Source: Heterostelium album PN500 (Eukaryota; Evosea; Eumycetozoa; Acytosteliales; Acytosteliaceae). From it: DNA of 64,000 bases. Within the stretch, counting starts at the first letter, position 1; the number at the start of each line of letters is the position of its first letter. Made by a program: the position numbers and the translations under genes. Of the stretch, positions 1 through 10,796 are shown piece after piece. Location: positions 186,001 through 250,000 of the forward strand of contig NW_008805072.1 in NCBI RefSeq assembly GCF_000004825.1, written 5' to 3'. The notes below the pieces were generated by a model. It searched no databases. It saw nothing but the letters and a program-made list of their open reading frames with translations, and was not told the DNA's origin.

Positions 1-2
1 AC

Positions 3-2267
3 GGGTTTGGATTCCAAGGTGGATACGTTCCCTTTGGTCCCGAAAATGGCGTTTATATTCGAGCAAGCGATCACTCGTACACTAACAATTACGAAGTGGA
101 GTTGAATATCACCCAGACAGATTATGGTCGTCGTTTCCGATTCCACTTGTTGTCACTTGATGGCAAGACACAACGTCTCTACCAGCAAAACGATGTGGTC
201 CAGATGTTTTTCCGTCATCCCATGGTGTTGGGTGACGTGCCGGCAACCAGTCTTCTCGAATTCTCCATCGATGAGGTTTCAGAGTTGTTTTGGTCACCAC
301 CAACTGTTGGTGTCACCCTCGGCCCGGCCAAATCTACCCTCTCCTTCAAGTTGGCAACCACCACCTACTTCCCAAGCATAACGGATCGTCCTGCCGTGAT
401 GATCTACAAGCGTCACAAATCCAACGTCTACGACTTGGCACAATACTTTATGGGCAAGTATGAAGACGGATATTACAAGGTTGAGGTAACCATTGATCAG
501 GGAAGTTTCCCCGGTCCAGCCGAATACTTTATCGCGTCGTCCAACACCAACATTACCAGCGAGGCACTCCGTTCCAACCCTCTGGTTGGAGACAATGCCA
601 TTCTCACTATTGTATGCCAAAATACCGATGAAATGGGTCCCATTGTAGGATGCGTATCGCCACCCTCCTACTCGATCAATGTCACCTCACCACAAGAGGA
701 ATCAGTGACCCTTCAATGGACCATCAATATCCAAGATCGTCCAAGTGGCATTGCACTCGCCAACAGCTATGCTATCGTCACCAGCAACATCGACCCAACC
801 CCTCGTCGAGTCAGTCTTGTCCAAGTGTCTGGCGACGTATTTAGCGGTGTTTACAGCGCCACTCACTCTGCACGTGCTGGTGCCAGCTGTGAGATATTTA
901 AATTGGATTTAGTATTGACCGATTCACTCGGTAATGTAGCCACCTCCATTGCACTTGGTGATCTTGATGACAATCAAATCAACGTCGATCCATTCCATTA
1001 CTTGCCCGATCATATAGGTCGATACATATCAGTGTTGTATCCCACTGCAGTCGTCGACACTGACCCACCCGTTCTTGTCGACCTGTCATTCTTCACTGCT
1101 GTTCCTGTAGACGTGTCATTGTACAATCGTACGGTTGAATTCCAATTTACATTGTATGATCAAGTCAGTGGAGTATCGTTGGCATCTACCCCATACCTCT
1201 ACGTCACTGGATTGAATGGTGAATCTGCCAGTTGTGCGGGTGTCATGATCTCCATGACAAACGACTCTCTGTTGGCCAACGCTGGCAATGTCACCTACCG
1301 ATGCAATGTTGAACTTCCCTATGGCTTTGGTTACCAGACCTCGCCAGTCGTATCCATCTATGGATACAGTGACAACAGTCGAAACTTTGGATCGCAAACA
1401 TCGGCCGATCTCCTTGCCAAGGGATTCGTATCGTCATTTGCCGTCGTCATGAATAATATCCAGCCAATCATTTTGTCGACCAGCGGTATCCCCATCATCA
1501 CAGCCGACGACAAACCCATTACCATCCGTGGACGTAGACTTATCCCCTTGGAGTCTTACACATTCACTATGGTAAATTTGTTTGTCAATGATAATCCCAC
1601 AGCTGTCCAGACCGCCACTCCATCGTTTTACTCGTATACAGTTATCACTTGTTCGCTCAATGGCAATCTATTCCAACCAACTGACAATTTAAAGATCCAA
1701 ATCACCTATACATACAGTCCAGGTGGTAGTCAAGTCATTACAAGAATCTCCAACTTTTGGAATTTAACCTATGCTCCAGCCATTCCATACAATCCTATAC
1801 CAGAACCTCCTGCCGGTGCCATTGAACCATTCAACTTTTACACACCATCCGCTGAATGTCCAGTACCTCTTGTTCTTCCACCTGACCAATGTACAGTTGT
1901 ATTCCCGTCTCAAGAGACTGACGATTCTTCATCTTCGTCTTCATCTTCATCTTCGTCATCCTCCTCTAATTCAGATTCTTCATCTTCGTCATCCTCCTCT
2001 AATTCAACTTCCTCTTCCTCCTCTGACTCTGGAGGTGTCACGCCACCAGGTGATGACAATGATGACAGTGAAGGTGGTTTATCAGCTGGTGCTATTGGTG
2101 GTATTGCGGCTGGAGCATTTGTATTGGCAGCTTTACTTGCACTTGCCATTGTATTTGCTAGAAGAAGATCTAAACGAAAGTCACCACCAGACCAAGAAAT
2201 GGAACTTGAACAAAAGACTGTACCAATGTTTGTAGGAGGTAAAGTTAATAATATTGATGAATTTTAA
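3..2267 (+). CDS. Surface glycoprotein, type I membrane, copy 1 (5' end outside window)
   Basis: Last 754 residues of a cell-surface protein; the frame is open from the first complete codon and matches copy 2 (14173-18148) almost throughout. The extracellular part consists of beta-sandwich-like repeats with many N-glycosylation sequons and phrases such as DTDPPVLVDL and DQVSGVSL, as in dictyostelid ComC-type proteins. An IPT/TIG-like segment (PIILSTSGIP onward) precedes a poly-Ser stalk, one Gly/Ala/Leu-rich membrane helix, a RRRSKRK stop-transfer signal and a tail of about 25 residues. The architecture resembles the ComC and Tgr (allorecognition) families of D. discoideum; which one is inference. 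Against copy 2 I count about 20 amino-acid changes plus a one-residue Ser-run difference. No internal stop, so it may be expressed. Confidence 0.88.
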   Translation, partial: GFGFQGGYVPFGPENGVYIRASDHSYTNNYEVELNITQTDYGRRFRFHLLSLDGKTQRLYQQNDVVQMFFRHPMVLGDVPATSLLEFSIDEVSELFWSPPTVGVTLGPAKSTLSFKLATTTYFPSITDRPAVMIYKRHKSNVYDLAQYFMGKYEDGYYKVEVTIDQGSFPGPAEYFIASSNTNITSEALRSNPLVGDNAILTIVCQNTDEMGPIVGCVSPPSYSINVTSPQEESVTLQWTINIQDRPSGIALANSYAIVTSNIDPTPRRVSLVQVSGDVFSGVYSATHSARAGASCEIFKLDLVLTDSLGNVATSIALGDLDDNQINVDPFHYLPDHIGRYISVLYPTAVVDTDPPVLVDLSFFTAVPVDVSLYNRTVEFQFTLYDQVSGVSLASTPYLYVTGLNGESASCAGVMISMTNDSLLANAGNVTYRCNVELPYGFGYQTSPVVSIYGYSDNSRNFGSQTSADLLAKGFVSSFAVVMNNIQPIILSTSGIPIITADDKPITIRGRRLIPLESYTFTMVNLFVNDNPTAVQTATPSFYSYTVITCSLNGNLFQPTDNLKIQITYTYSPGGSQVITRISNFWNLTYAPAIPYNPIPEPPAGAIEPFNFYTPSAECPVPLVLPPDQCTVVFPSQETDDSSSSSSSSSSSSSSNSDSSSSSSSSNSTSSSSSDSGGVTPPGDDNDDSEGGLSAGAIGGIAAGAFVLAALLALAIVFARRRSKRKSPPDQEMELEQKTVPMFVGGKVNNIDEF

Positions 2268-2676
2268 AAACATCTTAAGAGATCTTCAACAAAACCAACC
2301 AAGTTCTAAAAATAAAACTACTACATGTATTTAATTTTAAAACAAACACTACTCACATGTGTGTTGATCCATGGATTGTCCCAGGACAGGGCAATGTTCA
2401 TCCATTGATGTTGATTGTTGGATCTGATGATTGTCGTACAATTCCAAATAATTTTAGTAATGGTAGTGTGTGTCAATCCTCGTAGAGGGTGATGATAATG
2501 TGATTGATTCAGTTATCAAATCAAACAAATACTACTACTCTGATTCTGGAGGAGAGGAATGAACTGCTTAATTAGTAGTTCCAAAATATAGGATAAGAAT
2601 TCATCAATATAAACAAAAGTTAAATCAATCAATCAATTAGTTACCATTACCACTACATTTTAAGATATTTTGAAAT
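2268..2676. repeat. 3' flank of copy 1, duplicated at 18149-18558
   Basis: Non-coding DNA after the stop codon is nearly identical to the flank of copy 2, with only a handful of substitutions, and similarity stops abruptly near 2676/18558. This marks one edge of the segmental duplication. Confidence 0.9.
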
Positions 2677-3533
2677 CTAGAATTATCCATATTTTGCTTA
2701 AAGTTAAGATCATCTAACTAAATGAAGGTAGTAATATTCACCGGTTTTATTTTTTTTTGAGAATCACTTTCATAGATCTTGACACAATAATTCTTAATTG
2801 AATCATTGGTGACCATTTTTTTTTTAATATATCTAATGTGGTATACATGTTTTATTTAAAGTGTTTGAAAGGTAGCTTATAGCTACAAAAGAGGCATTTA
2901 AAATTGGAGAAGGAGGGTTGTACCGCTCATTTGATCGTCTGTAATTTTGATTAATATTCCACCGGTCTACTTTCATGCTTGATTTATCCTTAAAAAGATG
3001 TATTTGATCCACGTCGTACGATTCTCCCATTCCCTAAAAGAATTGTTGTATGAACTTTACCATTTCTAGATTCTATATCTAGTCATTCTAACTATTAAAT
3101 TTCCATCGCCACATTCCACGATTTGATGGCTTCTATCTACGTTGACAAGGCGTATGATTAGCTATTAAATCATTAATGAGTGTGTCTATTCTCGATTGTT
3201 GATCGCTGCTATATCCATTAAGTACTGGTATCTGTTCACTCTCACCCATCTGAGAGCGAATACCAATGTGAATAGTATGGCATACTGATGGATACCATAT
3301 CCTCTATCCCGTCTGAGGTGTAAATGATTGATTGTTATCATTTGCCAGCGTAGGTTCGAAAGATATCTCAGACCATAATATCGATCTCGCCAGAAGCATC
3401 AAACAATTTTACACCAATCTACATGATTCTCAGCACACTATAAGAACCACTTTTAGCAGAATGTAAGATGACAGTGACGTTCTAAGATTTCTAAAAAATT
3501 TGTAAAAAATAAAAAAAAAAAGTGAAAAATTTA
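2677..3533. other. Interval with possible coding relics on the minus strand
   Basis: No intact gene. Two short minus-strand stretches look like old exons: 2833-3030 (65 codons, MGESYDVDQIHLF onward) and about 3080-3400, where a frame broken by stops contains SDQQSRIDTLINDLIANH. I recognise neither. They may belong to one dead gene or be chance. Confidence 0.3.
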
Positions 3534-3549
3534 CACGGGGTGTTAACTC
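3534..3549 (+). repeat. Terminal inverted repeat, left, of the P-like element
   Basis: 16 bp, a perfect inverted match to 8136-8151; similarity weakens just inside. Confidence 0.8.
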
Positions 3550-3622
3550 GAAAAAATTAGTATGTAAAAATGAAAAAAAGAGGTGAAAATAATAAAAATT
3601 AATTATTATGCAGCCAAATCTA

Positions 3623-6600
3623 TTATGTGGATTTATTTTTTGGAGGTCTACCTCTTTTCTTTGTTGTAGGGTCATCATTCACTGGAGTGTTAGTTGGTGT
3701 GGATTGACTATCTGAATTGCCATTATTTAGGGAGGTTGGCGTCGGGCTCTTTTGATATCGTTGTAGAAGTTGGGTATAAGATGTTTTTAATGTTTTGTTG
3801 ATACCGTCAAGCAAAGAACCAAAAAAGTTTGAATGCGTAGATTTAGTAATTCTGAACAGGATCTCCATCAATGCCAAGACATCCCCATTCGCAAAGTGAG
3901 GAGCAAAGTTGGTCAGCTGGAGGTCGGTAGTTAAGGCTTTCACTGAGTATCTTGAGTGTTTTTCGATATCTTTAATCAACTCTATGGTGTTGACAAAATA
4001 TGTCCTGGAAAAAAGATCGGCTGGTAGTGTGATATTGTGCAACATGTTGTTACCAAATAGTGTATTTGGGTCGAAATTGCTTGTTGCGTGGTAGAGAATA
4101 AATACTTGTGATTCACCAGTACCTATGATATCGACGAAATCCTTGACTAAATCACTCCAAGACTGAGCCTTATCAACCATGTCTGGTGAAAACTTAGTGT
4201 GACCTGGCATATAGTTGAGTTTATCATTTACTAATGGCTTGACTAATGATTGGAATAGCTTTTGATTGGTGATGTTGGCCAAACAGATATTGGTAATTTC
4301 CTGTGTTTTGAGATTGGTTTCATTGATACTCCTATACATTCCAGTAGTTTCAAAATCCAATAAAAGAATTTGGGGTTGATTAACATTATCAACAACAATT
4401 TTCCTCATCCAATTAATAATGAGCTGATCTACAACACTAAGGTTATGTTGAAAATTACCATATTGAAAAGAGAGTGGTGGGGTTTGATCTGGGATACTGT
4501 ATTTTGAAAGAAATGGTGAGATACATGATTGATCTGTGAATTGTTGTGTGAGTGGGTTGATCTGGTGCTTATTGAATTGATGATTGGTGAACGCATTGAC
4601 ATAAAGGTAGATCTTGTTACAATTGTTAATTTTGCATTGACGATGTCCCGACTTAAATACTGACTGGGTTGGATCCACCTTGCATGTTGATTCTCGTAGA
4701 GTGAACTTTCTTCTTGTGATCTTGTTGTTTCCAACGATAAGTTTCAACTTGAGCTTCTCATCCTCCTGGAGTGTGGAGACCAATGGCAACTCTTTTAGTT
4801 GTTGTTTACAGCGTTGCGATTGGTACAATTCAATTGTTTTTTGATTAAACTGAAGGCCATGTTGATTGTTGTAGCATTTTGAAACTTTCGTATCCTTGTA
4901 CTTATATATTGAGTCGGTAGAGAACTTCTTCATTAACTCAATAAAGGCTTTCTCGGCAACTTGACAAAACTCTTTTACATTGGGGTAAAGAACAAAAGAT
5001 CTGATAATAGAGAAGTAGTTCTCCACCACATTGGTCCCCAGGATTGATGTCATTTTCAAAAGATTTGGAAACTTGTTGAAAAGAGACTGGAGCGATTCGA
5101 TGCTTGTTTTGAGATGAGTTTTGAAAGCATCTGTGATAGGACCAGCTGTAGCTTCAAAATATTGATGTGCTTGGCTCAAATCTCTGACCTTTTCTTCAAT
5201 AGATTTAATTCTAGCAGTACCTTGAGGACCTACAACTTTAATCTCATTGATATTAAAGTTCTCGTATATAACTCGCATGAAATAGAGAAACTTGTACAGT
5301 TTAGCTTTTTCTGGTATCGATTTGAGCTTCTCCAAAAGAGCATCATTCATTAGATTCTTGACAGGTTTCCATTCCATTATGTCACTTGGGTGAATATCGG
5401 CAAAAGCAATTAAATTATTGAATCGAGAATCTTCCAAAAGGTCTAATAAATCATTGTTATTAATGATTTCGCTCGAATTCAGAATGATATCTTTTCCACT
5501 GATCAAAAAATTTCTTAAATTCTTTATCATATGTACTGGATCGAAAACTTGAACAAGATCGGGGTGAGTCTCTTTAAGCTTGGCCAATAACATTTGTCCC
5601 ATCCATCACTGCTGGTGAATGCAATATTGAAATCGGATTCTTTGGCAATCTTCATTACCATACTAATACATTGATGTGCTTGATCGACAGTAATTGAAGT
5701 AGTTGGAAATCTGGCAATTGGAACGCTGATGGTACCGTCTAAAGAGACATAGAAGAATTGTATTACCTTTTTGGCAAGTAAACCTGATATATTCTGTTGT
5801 GGAAGATGAATATAATCCCTGAAATTCTCTCGAGTGATAGGATGTTTGGCTAATCCATAAATTTGATCTTTCCTTTCATTAAAATATAGACCATGACTGA
5901 TTTCCATCTCGTCATATACCAGACCACCTATCTTCTGCTTTGGATCAGAACAAGAATTACTTAAAATAGAATAGTTGGTTTTGATATCTTCCTCATCCAA
6001 GTATATGCAAGTTGGTGCAGCATTGTAGTTTAATACAGAGATACCTGGAAGTTTCAAATTGATGGCATTGGGGTCTTGGGTTTCACCTCGAATGTAGTTG
6101 ATGACACCTTTTCCTTTTCCGTAAAACCTGAGTGAATGTGCGAAATCAAGCATCATATCGGACCACCGATGTCCTTTATTCTTTGCATTGATATATTGCA
6201 ATTGCTCCTTTGTAAACTTATATAAAAAACTCTCTACAAAATTGGGATTTTCATACAGAGTTTTCTCTAAAAGTTGAATCAGCTCGTCGCTTTTGCAAAT
6301 AGTGATTCGTTTTCGAATCTCTTCTGGATTAATCAGAGGATGATGGTCGAGTAGTCTGGATTGTCTTTCTCTGATACACTTCCTTAGCTTATCGCAATAA
6401 CAATGTTCCGCCACCTGACCACAGTAATAGTTGAAGTATCGATGGTAATATGACCCATTGTATTTGGTTCCACTAATATTGGAACCAAACTCCAATATTG
6501 TAAAACAAACATCAGAGGGCTCTATACCAGATTTCCACTTGCTGTTTTCCCTAGACATGGTGGTGAAGAGGAGTTTCTTGGAAATATTTGAATAGCTATC

Positions 6601-7833
6601 TGTTTGACGGTTTCTTCTCGGATCACTCCAAGAGGAATGAGCCATGTAGACTTTAATTCGTTTGATTTTCCAAAACTAAACAAATTGTTTATAGTTTGAA
6701 CAATTGGGTCACCCGATTTCCAAGTCCTATCTACTAGTAGCTTATCTCGTATAAAACCATCAAACGATTCTTTGTCTGCCATGTTATCAAACATCTGCAT
6801 ATTTGATTGGTGTCTGTTATGATAAAGCTCTTCAGTTTTGATGAGCTCGTTTAACTGATCATACTCTTTCAGGCATTCCTCGAGAGTCTTTTTGTTATTG
6901 ACAAGTTCAGACTCCAATAAACTACATTTCTTCTTGTATTCTTCTAGGGCTTGCTCATATTGTTCTATCTTCTCTATATGACGTTGAACTAGCTCCATAA
7001 TAACTGATTTTAGTCGATTGATCTCAACCTCGGCCAGGTTAAGCTTAGTCTGGAGCTCATTTACATTAGCCTCTGACTGGTCAAGCTTAGTCTGAAGTTC
7101 ATTGAGCTTAGTCTCTGACTGGTTGAGCTTAGTCTGGAGTTCATTTACATTAGCCTCTGACTGGTCAAGCTTAGTCTGAAGATCATTGACCTTATCTACA
7201 TTATTATTTACAAAAGATATTGAATTGATACTGATTTTAATTGGATTGTTGTTTTGTTGTGTTGATAATTGAGTTGAACTAAGAATAACTTCCTGACTTC
7301 TGCTATTATCGGATATAGTGATGTTATATAATGTACCACTAGTGGTATTATTTTTGGGAAGTGGGTCATCATGTGAGGAGATTGGTTCTACTATTGTAGA
7401 CAATTGTTGTTGTTTGTTTGCTTTTTGTTGGTGTTTACTTGTGCCTCTTAGTTTCTGTTGTTTCAAAGCAAGGCTGTTGATGAGTTGGTCACAAAGATTA
7501 GTTAATTTCAAACTGTCAATTTGGTCAATAGATTTTTTCTATAGAAAAGTAATTATTAGATTTACATTTTTTAAATTTTTTTGTTAACAAATGACCTACA
7601 ATACATTTAAAGAAAGATTTTGTACTTGGTATGACTAGGCTACTCGAAACCCATTGTCGATTGATATTAAACTTTTTTGAATAATATGTGAAGAGATTAT
7701 CATCTGAGTGTTTAAGTACTCGATTAACTATTTTAGATTGATCAGAATTGTCGTCTACTATTTCATATTCTAATGAAAATATTTGTTTAAGTAGATCCCA
7801 ATCATTTTTGCTCGGCTGAACATAGGGCTCCAT
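3623..7833 (-). CDS. Transposase with coiled coil, RNase H-like core, C2H2 finger, DEDDh exonuclease and AT-hook
   Basis: Read from 7833 downward: a short N-terminal exon (to about 7588; a GTAGGT...CTATAG intron of roughly 60 bp restores phase), a coiled coil of LQTKLDQSE-type repeats (about 7020-7200), then a catalytic core. Core signs are YVSLDG, TSSDG, FDPVHMIKNLRN (P/THAP9-like second-Asp motif, near 5545) and NVVENYFSIIRS (ENxF motif with candidate catalytic Glu, near 5000). A C2H2 finger (CKINNC...HQFNKH, about 4560-4630) follows. About 4380-3860 encodes a DnaQ-like DEDDh exonuclease with all three motifs: LLDFETTG, YHATSNFD and HFANGD. The tail KKRGRPPKNK is an AT-hook. The frame changes twice, at 6522-6645 and 5527-5602, both by the same sign; I see no convincing introns there, so these are single-base indels or frameshift sites. 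It cuts and pastes the element in the nucleus; the exonuclease role is unknown. Confidence 0.75.
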
Positions 7834-8135
7834 CTCTGATTGATAGTACTTTCATAAGAATAACTTCAAGCAAGTCCAATTGCGTGATATTCTTACTAAG
7901 TAATTCAAGCACAGTGAATCCTCACTTTAAAAAAGTTCGGGTCTGTACAAGAAGCTATTAATCGAGTGAAACAGTATGTTTAGTAGATCGAATGATTGAT
8001 AATCAAATAATAAATAGAAGAAAGAAAAAAAAAATTTAAATGATCACAAAAAATTGAAAAAAAGGAATTTCCTCTGAAAATTCGAGAATAATTCATATTT
8101 TGAAAAATATTCAACCCGACGCACAAATCACTATG

Positions 8136-8151
8136 GAGTTAACACCCCGTG
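8136..8151 (-). repeat. Terminal inverted repeat, right, of the P-like element
   Basis: Inverted copy of 3534-3549. Confidence 0.8.
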
Positions 8152-8197
8152 AAAATTAATGAATAAAAACGAGTGATGATTGCAGCAAAAGGCTTTA

Positions 8198-8231
8198 CAC
8201 CCAGTCACGTTTGCAAGAAATTTGCCTTCTC
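8198..8231 (+). repeat. Terminal inverted repeat, left, of the pogo-like element
   Basis: 34 bp, inverted match to 10343-10376 with one mismatch. Confidence 0.82.
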
Positions 8232-8321
8232 ATCTCTTGCAAAAAAAAATTCATTTTTGAACAAAATTTTATATGAAATTTTAAATATTTAAATTAATAT
8301 AAAATTATTTGTTTGTAGATT

Positions 8322-10075
8322 TTATTTAAATAAATTAAAGAAAGATTTAACCAAAGTTTTATCATTCGATTGTGCTACATTGGTATTGGTTGTAGTTGAG
8401 GTATTTTGGGAAACAATTTGAGGTTGTGATGTAGAAGATTGTACATTATTCAAAATGTTGTTGGTGGTATTATTGATTTGAAGGTTTGCTTGATACAAAG
8501 AAATTGTTGGTTCTTCGTCTAGTGTCTTTCTTTTCTTTTTAGATACATCATAGGTTATTTTGATAATATCCCTGTCAAAATTTGATTCAATTAATAGGGT
8601 TAATGAGGTGATTTAAAAAAAAGTTGAACATACTGTGTATCTTGGGAAGTTATTATGGCACCCTTGCGCTTTTTATCTCTCATTACTATAGCCCGTTCTT
8701 TTTGGGTCATGGCTTGAGCATTTGCCGGAACAATCTCTTTTTTTCCGGCTATAGCGATTTCCTTTGAGATAGACTTTTTCGGCTTTTTAAGAAATATTGG
8801 GTCGCAGTATTCGTGTGCCATCCAATTGAACAAACCAGACTTAATCCAAGACATTCTTATATTGGATGAGTTGAATGATGATGACCAAGAATGATAAGCC
8901 AACATTTGGTAGTGTTTATCGTTCACTTTAAACTTTGGATTGACCATTAACCCATCTCTGAGCAAATTCGATAGGTGTTGAGAGAATGACGAAAATAGGA
9001 CTAAATCCAAAGGCTGGAGAATGTGAGTCAGGTTTGATGGGAACTTCATTATGATAAGATTATTCTCATCACAAAGTTTTTGTTCGTCAAAGAAATAATT
9101 GGATATGTGATTGTCCACTAAAAGCAGCTTTTTATCTGTTTTCTTAAATTGTCCTAGAAGCCATTCGACATATTCTTTCTTTATCTCTTGCGTTACCTAT
9201 AATATATAATAATACAATGTATATTAATAATAGCAATAGACAACTTTGGTTCAAGTTATAAAAATTTGCCAACTTACATATCCTGACTCATTAGCAATAA
9301 TGACACCATAATTTGAATTTTGCATATGTTCCCATTTTGCTCGTTTAGGAATCTGGAGAACGTTATAGGGTGGTAGAGCATGACCAGATGCTGTTATTGT
9401 TCCAATCATTGTAAGTGTTGACTTTGGGATTGCTTGGGAAACCTAGGTTTGACTGTCTCAAATTTGTTTCCACGGTCAATAATGGCAACCTATATTTTTA
9501 TAACAATTAGCTAAATCTTTCGAAAAAAACTAATAAATAGAATAAAATAGAATATTAAATACCTTTTGATTCATTTTCGTGAATAAAACACCTTTCTCAT
9601 CAGAGTTTATCACATTCTTTGGTTGAATTTGGTTTTCTACTATCACTTTATGAATGGATGAAACCTTGAATATCGGCCTCTTTCTCCGCTTTTAATCTAG
9701 CTTCATCTTGAAACTTAACCTTTCTTAACTTTAAGATCGGATATTTTTGTTTCAGCTTTGTCCACCAGTCACGACCAGGGTGACGACTCATTGTATAGCC
9801 ATATTTGTCATATACCTTTCCGACCACCCAATTTAGAATATTCTCTTTCGTTATCGGAATATTCTTGGTATTTAATTCTTCTACCATCTTTATCATCTCT
9901 AATTCTTCTGCTTCGGTGAGATATCTACCTCTTGGCTTAAAGGAGAGGTTATTTTTTTTTTCTTGGATAGCTCACTTTCAGAAACTCCATACTTTTGAGA
10001 GGGAGCTCCTTGAGTAAAACCTGTATCGTTTTGAATTTCATTTATTGCTTCCATCAACCTCTCTTCTCTGCTCAT
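8322..10075 (-). pseudogene. pogo/Tigger-like transposase, recently broken
   Basis: Start MSREERLMEAINEIQND at 10075. A helix-turn-helix/CENP-B-type DNA-binding part follows (NILNWVVGKVYDKYG, GRDWWTKLKQKYP, about 9900-9700). The DDE domain contains LPPYNVLQIPKRAKWEH, the second-Asp motif LLLVDNHISNYFF (near 9120) and THILQPLDLVLF (near 9030). Small introns are visible near 9200-9280 and 8576-8635; the last exon ends in a Thr/Asn/Gln-rich tail (SKKKRKTLDEE, stop at 8322). It is damaged: the frame slips at an A10 run near 9955 and again near 9440. Otherwise it is well preserved, so inactivation was recent or the slips are assembly errors. Function in life: TA-targeted transposition. Confidence 0.75.
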
Positions 10076-10342
10076 TTGACTAATCCTCTGAGGTGTTACA
10101 CGTATGATATCGCTTAATTCTTTTGTATCTTCCTATTAAAAGTGCTATATTAGCACCATCTTTTCTAAATAATAACATAATTTTTAAATAATGTTAAACC
10201 CGACATACCGTTGCATTGATACATTCTATTTTAATAAAACTTTGTTTATTTTTATCTTAAAATCTACAGATATTAATAACTTAGCTTCAAAAAAAAAACA
10301 ATATAATTTTTTTAAAAATTTTCACAAATTTAGTTCAGAAAC

Positions 10343-10376
10343 GAGAAGGCAAATTTCTTGCAATCGTGACTGGGTG
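10343..10376 (-). repeat. Terminal inverted repeat, right, of the pogo-like element
   Basis: Inverted copy of 8198-8231. Confidence 0.82.
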
Positions 10377-10379
10377 TTA

Positions 10380-10796
10380 TGTTAAAAAAGTAAAAATCAA
10401 CTTAACAATGCTGTGATTGGACAAATATAAGTTAACTTTTACCATACAAACGTGACTAATGTTTTTATATACAGATAAATAAATAAATAAATAAATATAT
10501 ACACAACTAATTGAGAGAAAAAACAAAAGCATCATTGGTGACCACCAAAAAATCTAGGTTTGTTAAAATAACCTTATTAATATTTAATACAGAAAGTTTA
10601 TTGAATTCGTTGTGCAGTCAAATGATTTCCAGAAAAAAAACAGTGATCACAATAATAAAACTTTTATTTTTAATTTTATTTTTATTTATTGGAATCACAG
10701 CATTTTGGTTTTCATGCAGAAACCCCAAGAACAAAAAAGAAAAAAATAAATCAAATAAATAAATACCAAAAAGTGATAGATTGTATTAAAAGTTAA
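10380..10796. other. Spacer without recognisable gene
   Basis: AT-rich DNA with an ATAA microsatellite near 10480. A plus-strand open stretch (10511-10762) contains a hydrophobic run but has A/T-driven composition; I do not consider it a gene. Confidence 0.5.

Larger units (their letters stand above)
3534..8151 (-). mobile_element. P-element-like DNA transposon encoding a transposase-exonuclease
   Basis: A 4618-bp unit bounded by a perfect 16-bp terminal inverted repeat (cacggggtgttaactc at 3534-3549, its complement at 8136-8151). The 8 bp outside each end are aaaattta and aaaattaa, a 7/8 match that fits the 8-bp target duplications known for P elements, though AT-rich flanks make this weak. 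One minus-strand gene fills the unit. The transposase motifs, not the ends, drive the family call. Confidence 0.8.
8198..10376 (-). mobile_element. pogo/Tigger-like (Tc1-mariner superfamily) DNA transposon
   Basis: A 2179-bp unit with 34-bp inverted ends (cacccagtcacg onward, 8198-8231 and 10343-10376, one mismatch). TTA flanks both ends (8195-8197 and 10377-10379), a possible 3-bp target duplication; pogo relatives normally duplicate TA, which lies within it on the left. It sits 46 bp from the P-like element, so the two inserted next to each other. Confidence 0.82.

Noticed and set aside
8600-8650. In-frame end of the pogo-like transposase at 8600 as the true stop
   Set aside because: A GTTCAAC...GACAG intron leads to a further coding exon with stop at 8322, which fits better.
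10511-10762. 83-codon plus-strand frame with a hydrophobic run
   Set aside because: Composition is that of AT-rich DNA (Ile, Leu, Lys, Asn, Phe), with no homology seen and no convincing gene context.
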